Part shown: piece after piece, positions 1-11,693 of the stretch
Position numbering within the stretch: the first letter of the stretch is position 1
How the letters are laid out: the number at the start of each line of letters is the position of its first letter
NCBI GenBank assembly: GCA_914767715.1
Contig: OU612075.1
Location: 22,878,001 to 22,942,000, forward strand
Reading direction: 5' to 3'
DNA from: Membranipora membranacea
Lineage: Eukaryota > Bryozoa > Gymnolaemata > Cheilostomatida > Membraniporidae
DNA length: 64,000 bases
Program-made: the position numbers and the translations under genes
Notes under the pieces: model-generated
The model's database searches: none
The model's input: the letters and a program-made list of their open reading frames with translations, nothing else
Told to the model about the DNA's origin: nothing

Positions 1-915
1 CTCAAGTTAACAGCAGGAGGTAGAACAACCTTTGAACAAAAAATGATTCTATCTCACATCACATCTAGCAGCTAAGTTAAAAAGCTTGCAAAACAAATCT
101 GTTGGAGGAATATGCTATTCGTATTACAAGCAAGTAGATATATAAACACCTGGGGAGGAAGGGGGGTTATGGCTTTCTTGTAATGGATGTCAACTGCTTA
201 GACCAGGGATGACATCACCCTACACATATTTTACAAGCAGACTCTTCTTTAAATAAAACATAGATCCTGAAAAGGATATAACACTACAGAAATAACCTAT
301 AGTTACCCTAGAGGAGTAATATTTGGCTTAGTTTAGCTAGTTTATGGGTGACTTAATGTTAGCTAGCACTAACTTTTGGCAAGCTGAGGTGAGAGTCTAA
401 ATGAAGTAAGGCTTGAATGTCACCTGTCTTAGGAGTGTGTGAAATGGTGAACATCTCCTCCAGCGAACTATTTACTCCTCTAGAGTTTTCAAGGTTTTGA
501 ACTATCCTTCACCTTTCATAAGTCTTCCTGGAATAGTATTTGATGGGAGTTTGCTTCTCTTGCCACATCATCAGAATTTTCAAATATATAATAGTAAGCT
601 CTCTATTTCATTAGCTTGAGCCGCTTGGTACAAGCCATCTGAAAAAAAAAGGAATCGAGCATATGTAATTCATAAACACTGAACAGTAAAGAGGAACCAA
701 GCTGTCGCCTTGTTTCCGTTGTCATCATCACTACTAAATGCATCTTCATTCTAAATACATAAATGATAGTTTGATAACACTGCTATCACAACACATTAAC
801 ACTACTAATAATGCTAACAGCAGTGTTACGCCTTGCTAGTAGTAACAGCAATCTAGTCCCACTAGCATTAAAAGGCTGATGAGTAACTGGCATGCTTTAA
901 ATGTAGTGATTTGGA
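1..915. other. No gene recognised (possible intron)
   Basis: AT-rich sequence with only short chance ORFs. It may be intron of the glycosyltransferase gene, whose N-terminal exons must lie upstream, but I could not identify a GT31 N-terminal exon here. Confidence 0.4.
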
Positions 916-916
916 C

Positions 917-1041
917 CACAGTCCTTCTGTAGTTGGTGCAAGTCCAGTGGTCGAGTGCCCCAGTGGCCGAGGCCTTTTCTCTCTTAGGCCTTGACCACTG
1001 GGGCACTCGACCACTGGACTTGCACCAACTACAGAAGGCCT
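917..1041. mobile_element. Foldback (hairpin) element with 11-bp flanking repeat
   Basis: Two arms of about 50 bases (starting CCTTCTGTAGTTGGTGCAAG at 923 and ending with its complement at 1038) form a near-perfect hairpin around a loop of about 12 bases. The 11-mer GTGATTTGGAC flanks it at 906-916 and 1042-1052, which fits a target-site duplication. A decayed relative is at 21453-21558. There is no coding capacity, so it would be non-autonomous. Confidence 0.75.
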
Positions 1042-1099
1042 GTGATTTGGACTGGAGTAAGCTGTAATAGCGAAGTTACTCCTTGCTGAAAGTAAGGTC

Positions 1100-1975
1100 A
1101 ACAATTACATGGACCTATTTTTTTTACATAAACCCAATCTTTTTAAATTATTGATTTTCTAATAATATTGATAACCTACCATCACATTGAAACACCTGGG
1201 ATGAGGATAGGCTACTAGTACTAGAAGAGACACTAGTATGTTCATGAAATAAACAAATAAATGTACTTGTAGTAAACAAAAACATTGAAACCTGAAAGTG
1301 AAGTAAACAATCACAATCATTCATCTTAACACTCACATTTTTCCTGGTGTGGGCTTTCTGTGCAGCTACTAGTTTTGTTATGCAAATCTCAGATAGCAGG
1401 TTTTGTGAGCATAGAAAAATGTTCATTTCTATTGTCATCATTCTCCATTCTATCACAAAATATATATCCCATGATCATATGCATTATGATAGTAGCTAAT
1501 CTCTCTGATCCAGAGTAATTCAGTAGCTTCCTGCTGCTCAGGCTGTTTGTCTAGCAAAACCCAATCCTCAGCTTTGCTCAGAGCATTGTCCAGTTGCTGT
1601 TGTGACAATTTAATCAGTGGATTTTATCATAAAATGCTCTGTGTTGTGGGAATTGATGCAGCAAGCCTCATGGTTGGCGGCCATCTTTTATAAACAAAAA
1701 TGCTCTGCACTGTCATTGGCTAATCATCAAAATTATCCATTTTGATTGGCTAAATGTTGCCAAGTAACTTTTGCAAGTTAGTTCTGCAGAAATATTGTAG
1801 AATCTGCATCAGAAAATAATTTTAGCAAAACATTATTTATTGCCCCACTTATGGAATAGTACCACTTCAAAAATGCAAACAATAATGAATATCATTTGAT
1901 TATTTGCTATTAATTTTCTCTGTTCATCATCCTTGCACACAATGAAACAATAATGAGGTGCTGCTGCTGGCCTAG
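1100..1975. other. No gene recognised (probable intron)
   Basis: Stretch upstream of the first recognisable glycosyltransferase exon. No domain or repeat was identified; the last bases form the acceptor ending CCTAG at 1971-1975. Confidence 0.4.
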
Positions 1976-4307
1976 AAGACGATGTTGAGCTTTCGCTGGG
2001 CTGTTGATGAATGTCAGCTATTTAAATATATTCTCAAAACAGATGATGATATGATTGTTAACTTTGATGTGCTGGTCAGACAACTTCTCAAGCTGCCCTC
2101 TGAGATGACTGAATGTAAGTGTAATATACAGCATTTGAATCTTAGTAAGTGTAATATACAGTAAATAAATGTTGGTTTAGTCAGTCAGACAGACTCAGAG
2201 CAAACTCAGTAGCCTGCAGTATATATAATATATACATGAGTAGCTTTTCTTATTGTTGTGTTCCAAACTATCCTGGCAAACAACGTTATATGATATGTTA
2301 TACTCACCATTGAAGCTCAAACTTTCATAACATTTTGATATTGCAGATTAATACACTGGATATATGTGGGATAATGCTAAACCGATGCGTCGGAGAGACA
2401 ACAGGTATTTTGTTAGTTACCAGGAATACTCACAACAGGCGTATCCTGACTATATGAATGGTCCTGGTTATGTTCTGTCATATAAAGCTGCTACTAAAGT
2501 TGTTGAAGCCAGTTACAGAGTGCCCTTCATGACTATGGAAGATGTTTTTGTGGGTAAGTAGCTTCACTACAACATTTGAGTGTTCAGTGTAAAGGACAGG
2601 CCACACGGGGTTGTTTTCTCACGATTCGTATAATAGGGATTCCCACGATTTTGTGAAACGTTGTATGTTCACGTTGCACGAAACCGAATCGTATAAATTT
2701 TCACAAAATGTTATCTGATTGGCTGTCTGATTCGATTGATTGGCTGTCTGTTTTGATAGATAAGTCAAGGCCATATCTATGTAAACAACTTTGGTAAAAA
2801 ATATGGAATGGATGAACTTCTCATTGATTTGGACCTGGAGCAACAGGGAGAAAGGATACAACGACTAATGAGGTATCAAATTGGATAAATATAAGGAGAT
2901 AGTTGAGCCACTCCTTGGTTGAGCCTAAGCATATCCAGAAGCTGAATCACTGGACCGGTTGGTATAAACAAGAAGAAACAGCTTCTCCTTGGTTTAATTT
3001 TTTTTATTTATCACTGTTAGGCCTATGGTTTAGATTAGCTGAGGAGGATTACAGGGGGATTGCGCCCATAAATCATCAGTACGAATTTGGGAGATTACAA
3101 TCATGTGTGGCAGGCTGATATTCGTACAAAATTTAATTTGCAAGAATTTGCACGAGCGTGTGGCCTTAGCTTAAGCCAGATACCACCAAAGTCCTACATG
3201 GGTGTTATTATAATGGTCACTCTGCTCATGGCAATTAAGTGTGTGATTGAGTGAGTGATCGAATGAGTGAGTGTAGGATGAGTATTAAAGTGAGTAGTTG
3301 TTTGTTACTCTACTAACTTTAAAAACAAATAACTACTCACTTTGTAACTGACCAACCCTGACTCTACATTCAACCCACAACATACGCTGCGTCTCTCTCA
3401 CTGCATGTCACTCACTCACTCACTGCATCTCACTCACTCACTCACTCACTCACTCACTCACTCACTCACTCACTCACTCACTCACTCACTCACTCACTCA
3501 CTCACTACCTCACTACCTCACTCACCAACTCACTCACCAACTCACTCACCAACTCACTCACCAACTCACTCACCCACTCACTCACCAACTCTCTCACTCA
3601 CCCACTCACTCACTCACTCACTCACTCACTCACTTCCTTACTCACTCTCAAACTCACTCACTCTCCCACCCACTCACCCACTCAACAACTCAACCACTCA
3701 CCCACTCACACACCCACTAAACCACTCAACCACTCAACCACTCACTCACTCACTCACTACCTTCCTTACTCACTCTCGAACTCACTCACTCTCCCACTCA
3801 CTCACCAACCCGCCCACTCCCCACTAAACCGACAACACATCACACCACTGACCCCACACTGCACTCACCTTGTTAACATACTCACACACAACAGTACTTT
3901 CAAGTGTTGAATGAGCAGCAGCAGCATCATCTAAAAACTCAAACATGAGAGTAAAATGTATATTATCTTATATTGTAGGCCTGTGTGCTAAAGAAGCTGA
4001 CATTATCGGATATAGGAATGTTCGATTCCGAAGAGGGTCGATACAAGCTGAGTATAATTACTGCCACTTCCTCAACGTTGCGTTACTTCATCGCACTGAT
4101 TTTAATGTCAGAGAGCTGTATTATTTTGATAAAATGATAAACAGTCATCGTTATGACTTTGAATCATGGGGCTCCGGTGATGTGAGTATTAAAGATATGA
4201 GATACATTCAGAACAAATCTATAAGAAGTAATGTAGGATATCCTATGATCTATAAATGTTCAAACAACACTTGGTATACTTTTAACAAAAGTCAGCACTC
4301 AGACTAA
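1976..4307 (+). CDS. Beta-1,3-galactosyltransferase-like (GT31) gene, 3' exons, with one in-frame stop
   Basis: Three exons are visible: 1976-2114, 2347-2553 and 3979-4307 (TAA at 4305-4307), with donors GTAAGT at 2115 and 2554. The first carries KTMLSFRWAVDEC and the DxD-type KTDDDMIVN motif that binds the metal and UDP-sugar in GT31 enzymes. The second has GYMWDNAKPMRR, YPDYMNGPGYVLS and the catalytic-region MEDVFVG. The third continues VGLCAKEADI and is the family C terminus. Members are Golgi type II membrane enzymes adding Gal, GalNAc or GlcNAc in beta-1,3 linkage; the sugar used here is unknown. The N-terminal anchor lies outside the recognisable exons. Phases agree throughout, but the second codon of exon 2 is TAA (2349-2351), so this copy is either a pseudogene, mis-assembled or spliced at a non-canonical site. 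Confidence 0.78.
2115..2161 (+). repeat. Duplicated splice donor segment
   Basis: The 17-mer GTAAGTGTAATATACAG, which is the donor of the first GT31 exon, occurs at 2115-2131 and again at 2145-2161, a 30-base tandem duplication. The second copy offers an alternative donor. Confidence 0.8.
2598..3166. mobile_element. MITE-like element in the GT31 intron
   Basis: About 570 bases bounded by inverted AGGCCACACG (2598-2607) and CGTGTGGCCT (3157-3166), with related Gly/Tyr-poor short ORFs inside. The inner flanks also mirror each other loosely (ACGATTCGTA near 2622, TACGAATTTG near 3079). I see no intact transposase. Family is not determined. Confidence 0.45.
3395..3830. repeat. (CACT)n microsatellite
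   Basis: Tetranucleotide tract of CACT/CACC units, purest at 3410-3510 and decaying towards 3830. It lies in the last GT31 intron, 150 bases before the acceptor at 3977-3978. It produces a His/Ser/Thr/Leu-rich shadow ORF that is not a gene. Confidence 0.95.
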
Positions 4308-4421
4308 GTCAAAAGGGGCATTCCCCAGGAGAGGACAATTGATATATAGTTATCATTATTTATTTCAGACATTTGTTTAGCACACGTCATGCTGTGTTAA
4401 ACTGTTTGACATTTTTGAGTC

Positions 4422-4427
4422 AATAAA
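4422..4427 (+). promoter_or_regulatory. Polyadenylation signal for the GT31 gene
   Basis: AATAAA 115 bases after the stop codon of the GT31 last exon, a normal position for a 3' end signal. Confidence 0.6.
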
Positions 4428-4593
4428 AGTTGCGCCCTAAAAAAGTAATATTGAAAAGTAGATGATTATGTATCAACATTATATTATCAATATAAAAGAT
4501 TTAAAAAAAAAGTTCTTCATCTTTGCCTTGCCTGCTGCATATTCTAGCCAATGAACTGAGGGAGTTCATTATTCTAGCAGAGGTGCGAGTTTT

Positions 4594-5088
4594 CTATATA
4601 TATAAATAATCTATGGGTGTGATATTTAGATCAGATATCATGTCTCTATAGTTGTGTGATGATGGTGATATTATCATTAGCTCAAGATACCAACGTGCAA
4701 CTGCAATGTCTGTAGCATAATCACCGATACTATCTTTTACAACCCTTGTGGAGCCTGCTGCTTTCTGCTGAGTGCTTTCAGGTTTTCTCACAACAACATC
4801 AAACAAAGCAGTATGTTGGTTTGAAACTGTCAATGATGCAACATATTGTAATTTGAAGCTTGGCTGATTTTCAGCAAATCTGCCATGGTAATCTCTAGGG
4901 CTGTGGGCTGCTATTGTCTTACAGTTTGGCTTCTTTCTGGTGTCATCTGCTTTGTACTTATGGAGAAGTCCTAGTCTCATCAAGCAGACACCTGATTGTC
5001 CAAAATGACCTGACTCAGGTCCAAAATAGAGACCTCCACCAATCACAGCAGCTGTAGTGTTGGAGGTATAGAGACCTCCACCAATCAC
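4594..5088 (-). CDS. Hypothetical ORF, 164 codons
   Basis: An open frame longer than most noise here. I do not recognise it. The first 20 residues come from a tandem duplication (TSNTTAAVIGGGLY repeated) that extends upstream to about 5140, so the true start may be the later Met at CLMRLGLL. No signal peptide or membrane segment is apparent. It may be an exon, since nothing marks a promoter, or a transposon-derived fragment given the MITE next to it at 5249. It lies convergent with the GT31 gene. Confidence 0.25.
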   Translation of the reverse strand: MIGGGLYTSNTTAAVIGGGLYFGPESGHFGQSGVCLMRLGLLHKYKADDTRKKPNCKTIAAHSPRDYHGRFAENQPSFKLQYVASLTVSNQHTALFDVVVRKPESTQQKAAGSTRVVKDSIGDYATDIAVARWYLELMIISPSSHNYRDMISDLNITPIDYLYI

Positions 5089-5140
5089 AGCAGCTGTAGT
5101 GTTGGAGGACCAATCACAGCAGCTGTAGTGTTGGAGGTAG
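5020..5140. repeat. Short tandem duplication
   Basis: Three copies, the last truncated, of a segment of about 44 bases containing CCAATCACAGCAGCTGTAGT. Confidence 0.8.
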
Positions 5141-5248
5141 GGCAGTATTTTGTAAACAGATAAATCGTTGATTTGAATTATATAGCTTTACATTTAAATA
5201 TTATGAATGCATTTTTGAACATGTTAAGAAACCCTGCTCTTGTATATA

Positions 5249-5755
5249 GACAGTTTTCTGAGCTCTGATTTAGGCCTCAATTTGGAGTTGTCCTCTCTCC
5301 AGTTTGGTACCTTTAACCCACGCCGCATAGGAAAAATGTGCTGAAAAGAGGGTTATCTTGAAAACCGCTTATAACAGGATAAAATTTATTTTTGATTCAG
5401 AATCTGCAACATTGAAAACTCATATGGACATCGTTTGGGAAATAATTTTAGTATATGGATAGTCAATAATAGCATTTTCTGCCTGTTTTGCGGAGAATTT
5501 GGCAGAATTTTTCATGATTTTCGTCACTAAAATTAAGATTTATCAACATTCAAGCCTCCAATGATTTGGAAACCCTGTCTCACAGGGTTTTCAATGGTGC
5601 AGACTCTGAATCAGAAATAATTTTTATTCTTACATAAGCGTTTTCAAGATAACCCTCTTTCAGCAGGTTTTTCCTATGCGGCGTGGGTTAAAAGTACCAA
5701 ACTGGAGAGAGGACAACTTCGAATTGAGGCATAAATAAGAGCTCAGAAAACGGTC
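5249..5755 (+). mobile_element. MITE family A, copy 1 (507 bp, long terminal inverted repeats)
   Basis: Starts GACAGTTTTCTGAGCTC and ends with its near-complement GAGCTCAGAAAACGGTC. The inverted repeats extend about 180 bases on each side and include CCTCTCTCCAGTTTGGTAC and CACGCCGCATAGGAAAAA. No coding capacity. Two more copies of the same family, in the other orientation, are at 49923-50352 and 61703-62210. Confidence 0.9.
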
Positions 5756-5759
5756 ATGC

Positions 5760-6970
5760 CTCGCCTAGGATACTAACTTGAGAACTACTGGTCCGATTCC
5801 CTTGATTTTTCATTCTAATTGTAGCTATTCCTTGTTTAGCAATTTCCAAACCCTCAATTGCCTTTAATTTAATTTCTTATGTATGTGATGGCAATTTATA
5901 AAATTTAAGTCGCCGGTCCCCATGTAAAAGAATGGGAGCTGTCAATAACTGGGAGCATCTGGCTCAGATGCCTCACAACCATTTATTCGTATCAAACCAT
6001 GATTGGCAGCGCAAAGTAGTCCCAATAATATTAATTTGTCATAATTAATCCTATGAACAGGCCTTGACATGAATTTCAAGTACTAGAGAAGGAAAGTTCT
6101 ATAATAACAGACAGAAATTAACAAGCCAGCTTATGAACTGTTGTAAAATACACCGAAATGACTGGATTTTAGAGACTTATATTACTACGCCAAATCTGGT
6201 CCAGAAATATATCAGGAAAAAAACCATGTATGGTTGGATTTTCCTCTGTATTCATGAGGCATTCATTTCAATTAGAGTAGAGATGTTGATTCGAAACTTC
6301 TGAATATACAAAAAGGATATGTTTGTAGGTAGTTCCTATACAATGGTTCACTCAACATATATTTAATTTGAAGTTAGCTTGGCAAAATGAATATTGAGTT
6401 TACAGCCTGCCTCTAGAAAACTTCATGATGGGCCTTCTTATTATACCCCTTCTCCAACACAAAAATTTTATTTGGTTCAAAATAAATGCCTAGTGCCCTC
6501 ACCAAAGCTTTGGAGGATGCCCCTGGCAGAAAAAAAATTTCAGTCCTATTACTGTTTTCACATATTTATACTTCTGGTTTTGTACAGCAAAGGGGCATTT
6601 TAGTCAAAATTTTGACTAGTTTAGGAGTAAGATAATTCAAGATTTCCAACTGGCACATCAATTTTTTTCATCAATACTGGTCAGCACTGGGCTAGTGAGG
6701 GCACTAGGGTAATCACGTTTGTCCACCTTGGACAGCAATTGACACAGCTCACTTTCTTAATAGCATTGTCAACACTTATTGTTTAGCTATCAGTATGTGA
6801 ATTTGAATGCCGTTTTTTTCAAGACGAATTAAATACTGAACATTATTGTTGTTTTGGCTGCATGATATAAGGGTAGTCTATATGTTTTAACTGCATTTTT
6901 TGCTCCAAGAACTTGTAATGTCTTTTAATATGGACAAAAGTGACAACATGTTTTGACATGTTGCTGAAAT
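5760..6970. other. No gene recognised
   Basis: Unique-looking AT-rich sequence with only short chance ORFs. Confidence 0.4.
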
Positions 6971-6975
6971 TCAGT

Positions 6976-7022
6976 GACTCCCTGGTGCAATCTCCATAAT
7001 ATGGAGATTGCACCAGGGAGTC
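6976..7022. repeat. Perfect 47-base palindrome
   Basis: GACTCCCTGGTGCAATCTCC and onward to 7022 is a perfect inverted repeat with 23-base arms around a single central A. The outer motif ACTCCCTG is repeated just downstream at 7027. Confidence 0.9.
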
Positions 7023-7301
7023 CCAAACTCCCTGATTGCACTCATAGGTACTCATAGGTACTGCTGAAAAGTGGGATATCATATTTTATATTATATCCCA
7101 CCCTCTCTGATAATATGATAGAGAAACATCGGGACAGGGAGATAAGTCATATATGATGACTTACCTCCTCATTGACATTAAGAAGATGACTCCCTGTTAA
7201 TATGGTAGAATTATATTAATATCCAGTTTTTTATGCTGCGTCTATATATTTTACACTGCACGCATGTCGTTTCTACTGCAGATATAATTTTTACTCTGCA
7301 G

Positions 7302-7640
7302 GTATATGCGATAAAGATGGTAATATAACCGGATACAGTAACTTAAGATATTCTAACTGGGAGATTTGGGAATATTATAACTACTGCTGGGCTAGAGAGA
7401 TGACGATCCTACACAAAGCTGGTTACTCGTGAGCTCTACTACTATGATAGATCTATAAATACTCATCAATTTAACTTCAAATCGTGAGAGAGGCCTGACA
7501 TCATAGAAGAGGTGATCTACGCTCAGAAAAAGGCTAAACAAGATAACATACCGTTTGAGTATATCGGGTATCCTATGATATATAAGTTCTCTATGCACAC
7601 ATGGCAGATAGAACAGACTAAGTGTATGTATAAACCAAGG
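7302..7640 (+). pseudogene. Decayed duplicate of the GT31 terminal exon
   Basis: After an intact acceptor (TCTGCAG ending at 7301) the sequence encodes GICDKDGNITGYSNLRYSNW, then RELYYYDRSINTHQFNFKS, then IGYPMIYKFSMHTW. These align with LCAKEADIIGYRNVRF, RELYYFDKMINSHRYDFES and VGYPMIYKCSNNTW of the intact terminal exon at 3979-4307. Two lesions break it: a net 5-base deletion near 7426 that shifts the frame before RELYYY, and TGA replacing the TGG (Trp) that follows FES/FKS, near 7486. No second copies of the other two exons are visible nearby, so this is a 3'-exon duplication or the remnant of a larger tandem gene copy. Confidence 0.8.
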
Positions 7641-8940
7641 AGTTTGAAAAAGGAGTGGAAACGGCCTCTCATTTCAAATTGTTGTTTGTCTCCACTGGTA
7701 ATTGTCCTCTCTTTATCATATGCTACTCATATGAGAAGGGAAAGTTTCACTGCAGACATGGCCATAAATTTGCCTCATAATTTGGTAATCAATGGCGGTT
7801 TTCATCAGTCAAACGTGTTATGCCTCCTATTGTCACTTAGGTGTTAGAAAGGGCTTATTTAAGTACTTTCACTACTTTTATCTGGTCTAAGTTCCTCACA
7901 TGGTTTTTAAAGTGCAACCAAGGTTTCAAACAACTTCTCATTGATGGCCATTGATTAATAGCAGATTGCACCTTCTGCATGGGGAAAAAGACAAAATATA
8001 ATTCGGATGATTATTCAGCCAGAATTCTTGTGAAACATTTCTTCCATCAGGCACTCAAACTCAGCTAAAAGAGAATACCACATAGCAGTTTCCTGTTCCT
8101 GTTATTATTTAGCCTGTGCTCTATAATTATTACAGCAAAGTCTTGGAACCTCCCCTAAACTGAAGTGTTACCCAGCTTAGAGTCAGCAACTACTCTGAGT
8201 TTTGCATCGCGTAATGCACAAAGCTGATGCTGCCCAGCACATTATTTGCTACCCATTAATGCATTGCTGCGAAACCTTGGTTGCCCTTTAAATGGTGAAT
8301 GAATGATTTATTTTCAGTCTCTCTTATCCCCCATCAAACATTTGCATTGGAATTATAATTCAATACCCTGCAAAAGTGGCTACTATATTACTAGCTATGT
8401 CTCATCTACACTTGTGGTGATTTACATCATGATATATTGTCTCTGGGTGTCTGAATATACCATTGAGTAAACATGTCAAATATTTTGATAATTTTCAACT
8501 GGAGACAGACATATAAAAAGACTGAGGACTTAAATGAATTTTAATGGAGGGACCATATTAGTACAACCCTTGGAAACAGCCTTGTTAAGTCACAGGCTAC
8601 ATTTCGTTTCCACTCCCTCTCTGTAACTCCCTGTATAAACATACAGTCAAATGGAAGATGCATCAACATCGTATCATCATTTTCATCATTACATATGTAA
8701 TATAGAGTATACATACATATGTAACTTAATTTATATTCAGCTTATGCGGTACTGCCTTCAGAACCGAAGTGTAGCAATTTTTGACCATGGTACAGTTTGG
8801 GGGAATTTTTCTGTAGCAAACCTCAGGCTTCATGAAAGGCACCGAATAATAGTGTGGGTAGTTTTGCAACACTTTTGTCTTCTCATACCTCAATGTAGCC
8901 TGTCTTGACAAGCTACAGGCAACACAACTAGTCAATACAG
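7641..8940. other. No gene recognised
   Basis: No domain, long ORF or clear repeat, except a CCTGTCTTGACAAGCT motif of the dispersed repeat at 8895-8914. Confidence 0.4.
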
Positions 8941-8943
8941 GCT

Positions 8944-9466
8944 TATGCTTATGCTTATAGGCCGGGTATGCTTATAGGTCGGGTATGCTTATAGGTCGGG
9001 TATGCTTATAGGTCGGGTATGCTTATAGGTCGGGTATGCTTATCGGTCGGGTATGCTTATCGGTCGGGTATGCTTATAGGTCGGGTATGCTTATCGGTCG
9101 GGTATGCTTATAGGTCGGGTATGCTTATAGGTCGGGTATGCTTATAGGTCGGGTATGCTTATAGGTCGGGTATGCTTATAGGTCGGGTATGCTTATAGGT
9201 CGGGTATGCTTATCGGTCGGGTATGCTTATAGGTCGGGTATGCTTATAGGTCGGGTATGCTTATAGGTCGGGTATGCTTATAGGTCGGGTATGCTTATCG
9301 GTCGGGTATGCTTATAGGTCGGGTATGCTTATAGGTCGGGTATGCCTATCAGTCGGGTATGCTTATAGGTCGGGTATGCTTATAGGTCGGGTATGCTTAT
9401 CAGTCTGGTATGCTTATAGGTCGGGTATGCTTATAGGTCGGGTATGCTTATCGGTCGGGTATGCGT
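8944..9466. repeat. 17-bp minisatellite
   Basis: About 30 tandem copies of a 17-base unit, consensus TATGCTTATAGGTCGGG, with A/C variation at one site (TATAGG versus TATCGG). Because 17 is not divisible by 3 and the unit lacks stops in these frames, it yields a 17-residue periodic shadow ORF. Confidence 0.95.
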
Positions 9467-9469
9467 GAC

Positions 9470-10870
9470 GCAGCACTGCTGAACTTTAGTAAAACCATTT
9501 TATTCCCGAACTATAAATATCAGAAAGTACCGCAGTTCAACCAAGGAGGCATACACTGTTCAAGTCATAACTGTCAATCTAAGCATCAGACTTTATTATA
9601 TTATTCAAATTATTATATATATTATTATAATATTTATTCTTACTCTACAAGGAGAATTAATAAAGATCATGAAGTTGGCATTGTTGTTTGAACAACTAAC
9701 AGTACTAGTACCTAATACTTATGCCAGGAAGAGTAACCTGCAAGTACGGATCTGATACCCATTCGATCCCTAGAAGGCAGGTGGAAATAAAAGGCCGTTT
9801 TTGTTAGTGAAAATAACCATTTTGTAAGAAATGGATTTTTTAGATTAAAATTGTTTGTGTATTTATGAGTTGGCTTCTCATGGTTAATGAGGCTTTCCTC
9901 ACAGCTTGGTTGTTGATGCAACTCTGAATTCTGATTGGCTGAACATCATGGTATTTAATGTTGGGCAAAGGTCATTAGCTTTCCTTTCCTTTCTTTGCTT
10001 CAGACAAGGTAGCACTGTACTCTCGCAAGCTTTACAACATGGCAAGTGTAAGTAAACAGGGGCGTATTGAGATTTTTATTCTAAACCAGATCTGCGCGAA
10101 GCGCGAAAATCTTTTTGGGTCTGGGGTTGCAAGTAAAAATCTGGGGTAGAAAAGATCTGGGGTTGAGCTCATTGATCTGGGGTTCAATTCCAACTTTTTG
10201 AAAAAAGAGATGTCTCCTCTCCTTCCCCACCCCACAGACCCCAACAAACCAGTATGATAAGGAGGCCTGTGCCCTCGAGGCAGTCAATGGCCAACTAGTA
10301 ATGTGTAGTGACAAGTACTCTCAGCAGTAATATGTATGTAATTTGAACTGACCACCATTCTCCCTGATTGCAACATAAAATGATGATTCTATTTTGGCTT
10401 GCGAACATAACTTAACCTATTTAAAATAAACAGTCCTTTGAATAACCAATCTTCTTCATTCCTTCATACAAACTCCTGCTAGGCATAGTAGTGTGCCTGC
10501 AATTTTTCAATAACTCATGGGAGTGTTATCACTCACAGAGACAACCAGTTAGAACACAAGTATGATCATGGTGGTGAATGAGTGGGTCCAGGTTATTGAC
10601 CTGAATTGAATAGGGCACAGTTTGAGTGGGGTGGGTGAAGTGAGTAAGAGGAATGAGACTGAGAGAATAACGGTTACCTACCTTGTTCCTTGCCGCGTTG
10701 ATCATCAACTTCAGTAGTGTATCACATCTGAAGACTTCGACAATGTGGCAGGTTCAAAGTCCGTTATCGTTCCAGGTCAGTATAACATAACATCATGGGG
10801 AGTACCATCATAGTGCAGATTAACCTGGACTGCGAATCAGCCTACTTTCACAACCCAGTTGGTTCCACTT
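9470..10870. other. No gene recognised
   Basis: Short minus-strand ORFs at 10032-10314 overlap in two frames and look like decayed repeat sequence. Nothing else identified. Confidence 0.4.
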
Positions 10871-10874
10871 CTTA

Positions 10875-11600
10875 CTAGTGTCTATGAAGAAGGTACTCAT
10901 GTGAGCTTTGGTATTGTGGTGGGTTACAGCATACTATTTGTTGTGCCTTCTTGCAGTCTGTTGATGGTTTCACATGTGGCTCAATGTCGACCCCGCTTTC
11001 TCCAAATTGCATGGCACGAAACATAGCAAGGCGTCTGTTGAGCCGTCTATCTGACAGAGGTTCCCACTGCAGTTTATTCAGCAATGCTGGAGGTATGGCT
11101 GATTCTTGGTATGTTGAACACAGCCCGTGCAGCTCGTCTCTGTGAGGCTTCTAGTTTGGTGGCTTGTGTCTTCTGAAGAGGATCAAAGCTGCAGCTGGCA
11201 TACTCCAGTATTGGTCGTATAAGCTGTTTGTATGCTCTAGCTCTCAGTGTGGTTGACTTTGTTGGTGTTCGTGTACACAAAAGTGTCATCGGCAAACAAT
11301 CGGACGTCACATTCAGCGTTCAGGGGCTGATCGTTGATGTATATGAGAAACAGTATCGGTCCCACCACGGAGCCCTGAGGGACGCCAGAAGTGACCTCAC
11401 ATGACTCTGAGCTGGGAACGATTGTGTAGGAATGATTCTGTCCACCTGACTATCTGCTTACTGACACCTATCATTTTCATCTTGTCCAGGAGTTTAGAGT
11501 GATTTACTTTATCGAAAGCTTTGCTGAAGTCTAAAAGGCAGGCATCGATCTCATGTCCTTTGTCAAGGCTGTTAGATATATCAGAAATCGACTATGAAAT
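10875..11600 (-). mobile_element. CR1-like LINE reverse transcriptase fragment
   Basis: Read from 11600 down to 10875 the minus strand gives DFSKAFDKVNHSKLLDKMK, GVPQGSVVGPILFLIYIND, the catalytic FADD box, then AYKQLIRPILEYASCSFDP, EASQRRAARAVF and MLNKLQWEPLSDRRLNRRL. These are reverse-transcriptase and thumb/C-terminal motifs of Jockey/CR1-group non-LTR retrotransposons. The segment between FADD and the thumb is missing, and the frame changes, so the copy is internally deleted and dead. The 5' side ends at the satellite beginning at 11694. Confidence 0.88.
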
Positions 11601-11693
11601 TGATTAGATGGCAGGTCACGATATGCTCAAGCATTTTGCTGGCGATACAAGTAAAGCTCACTGGGCGATAGTTTGCACATGGTAGCGATGTCA

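Noticed and set aside
3405-3827. 140-codon Ser/Thr/His/Leu-rich ORF
   Set aside because: Entirely the CACT microsatellite; it lies inside the GT31 intron.
9274-9468. 64-codon ORF with MLIGRVCLSVGYAYRSG repeats
   Set aside because: Translation of the 17-bp minisatellite.
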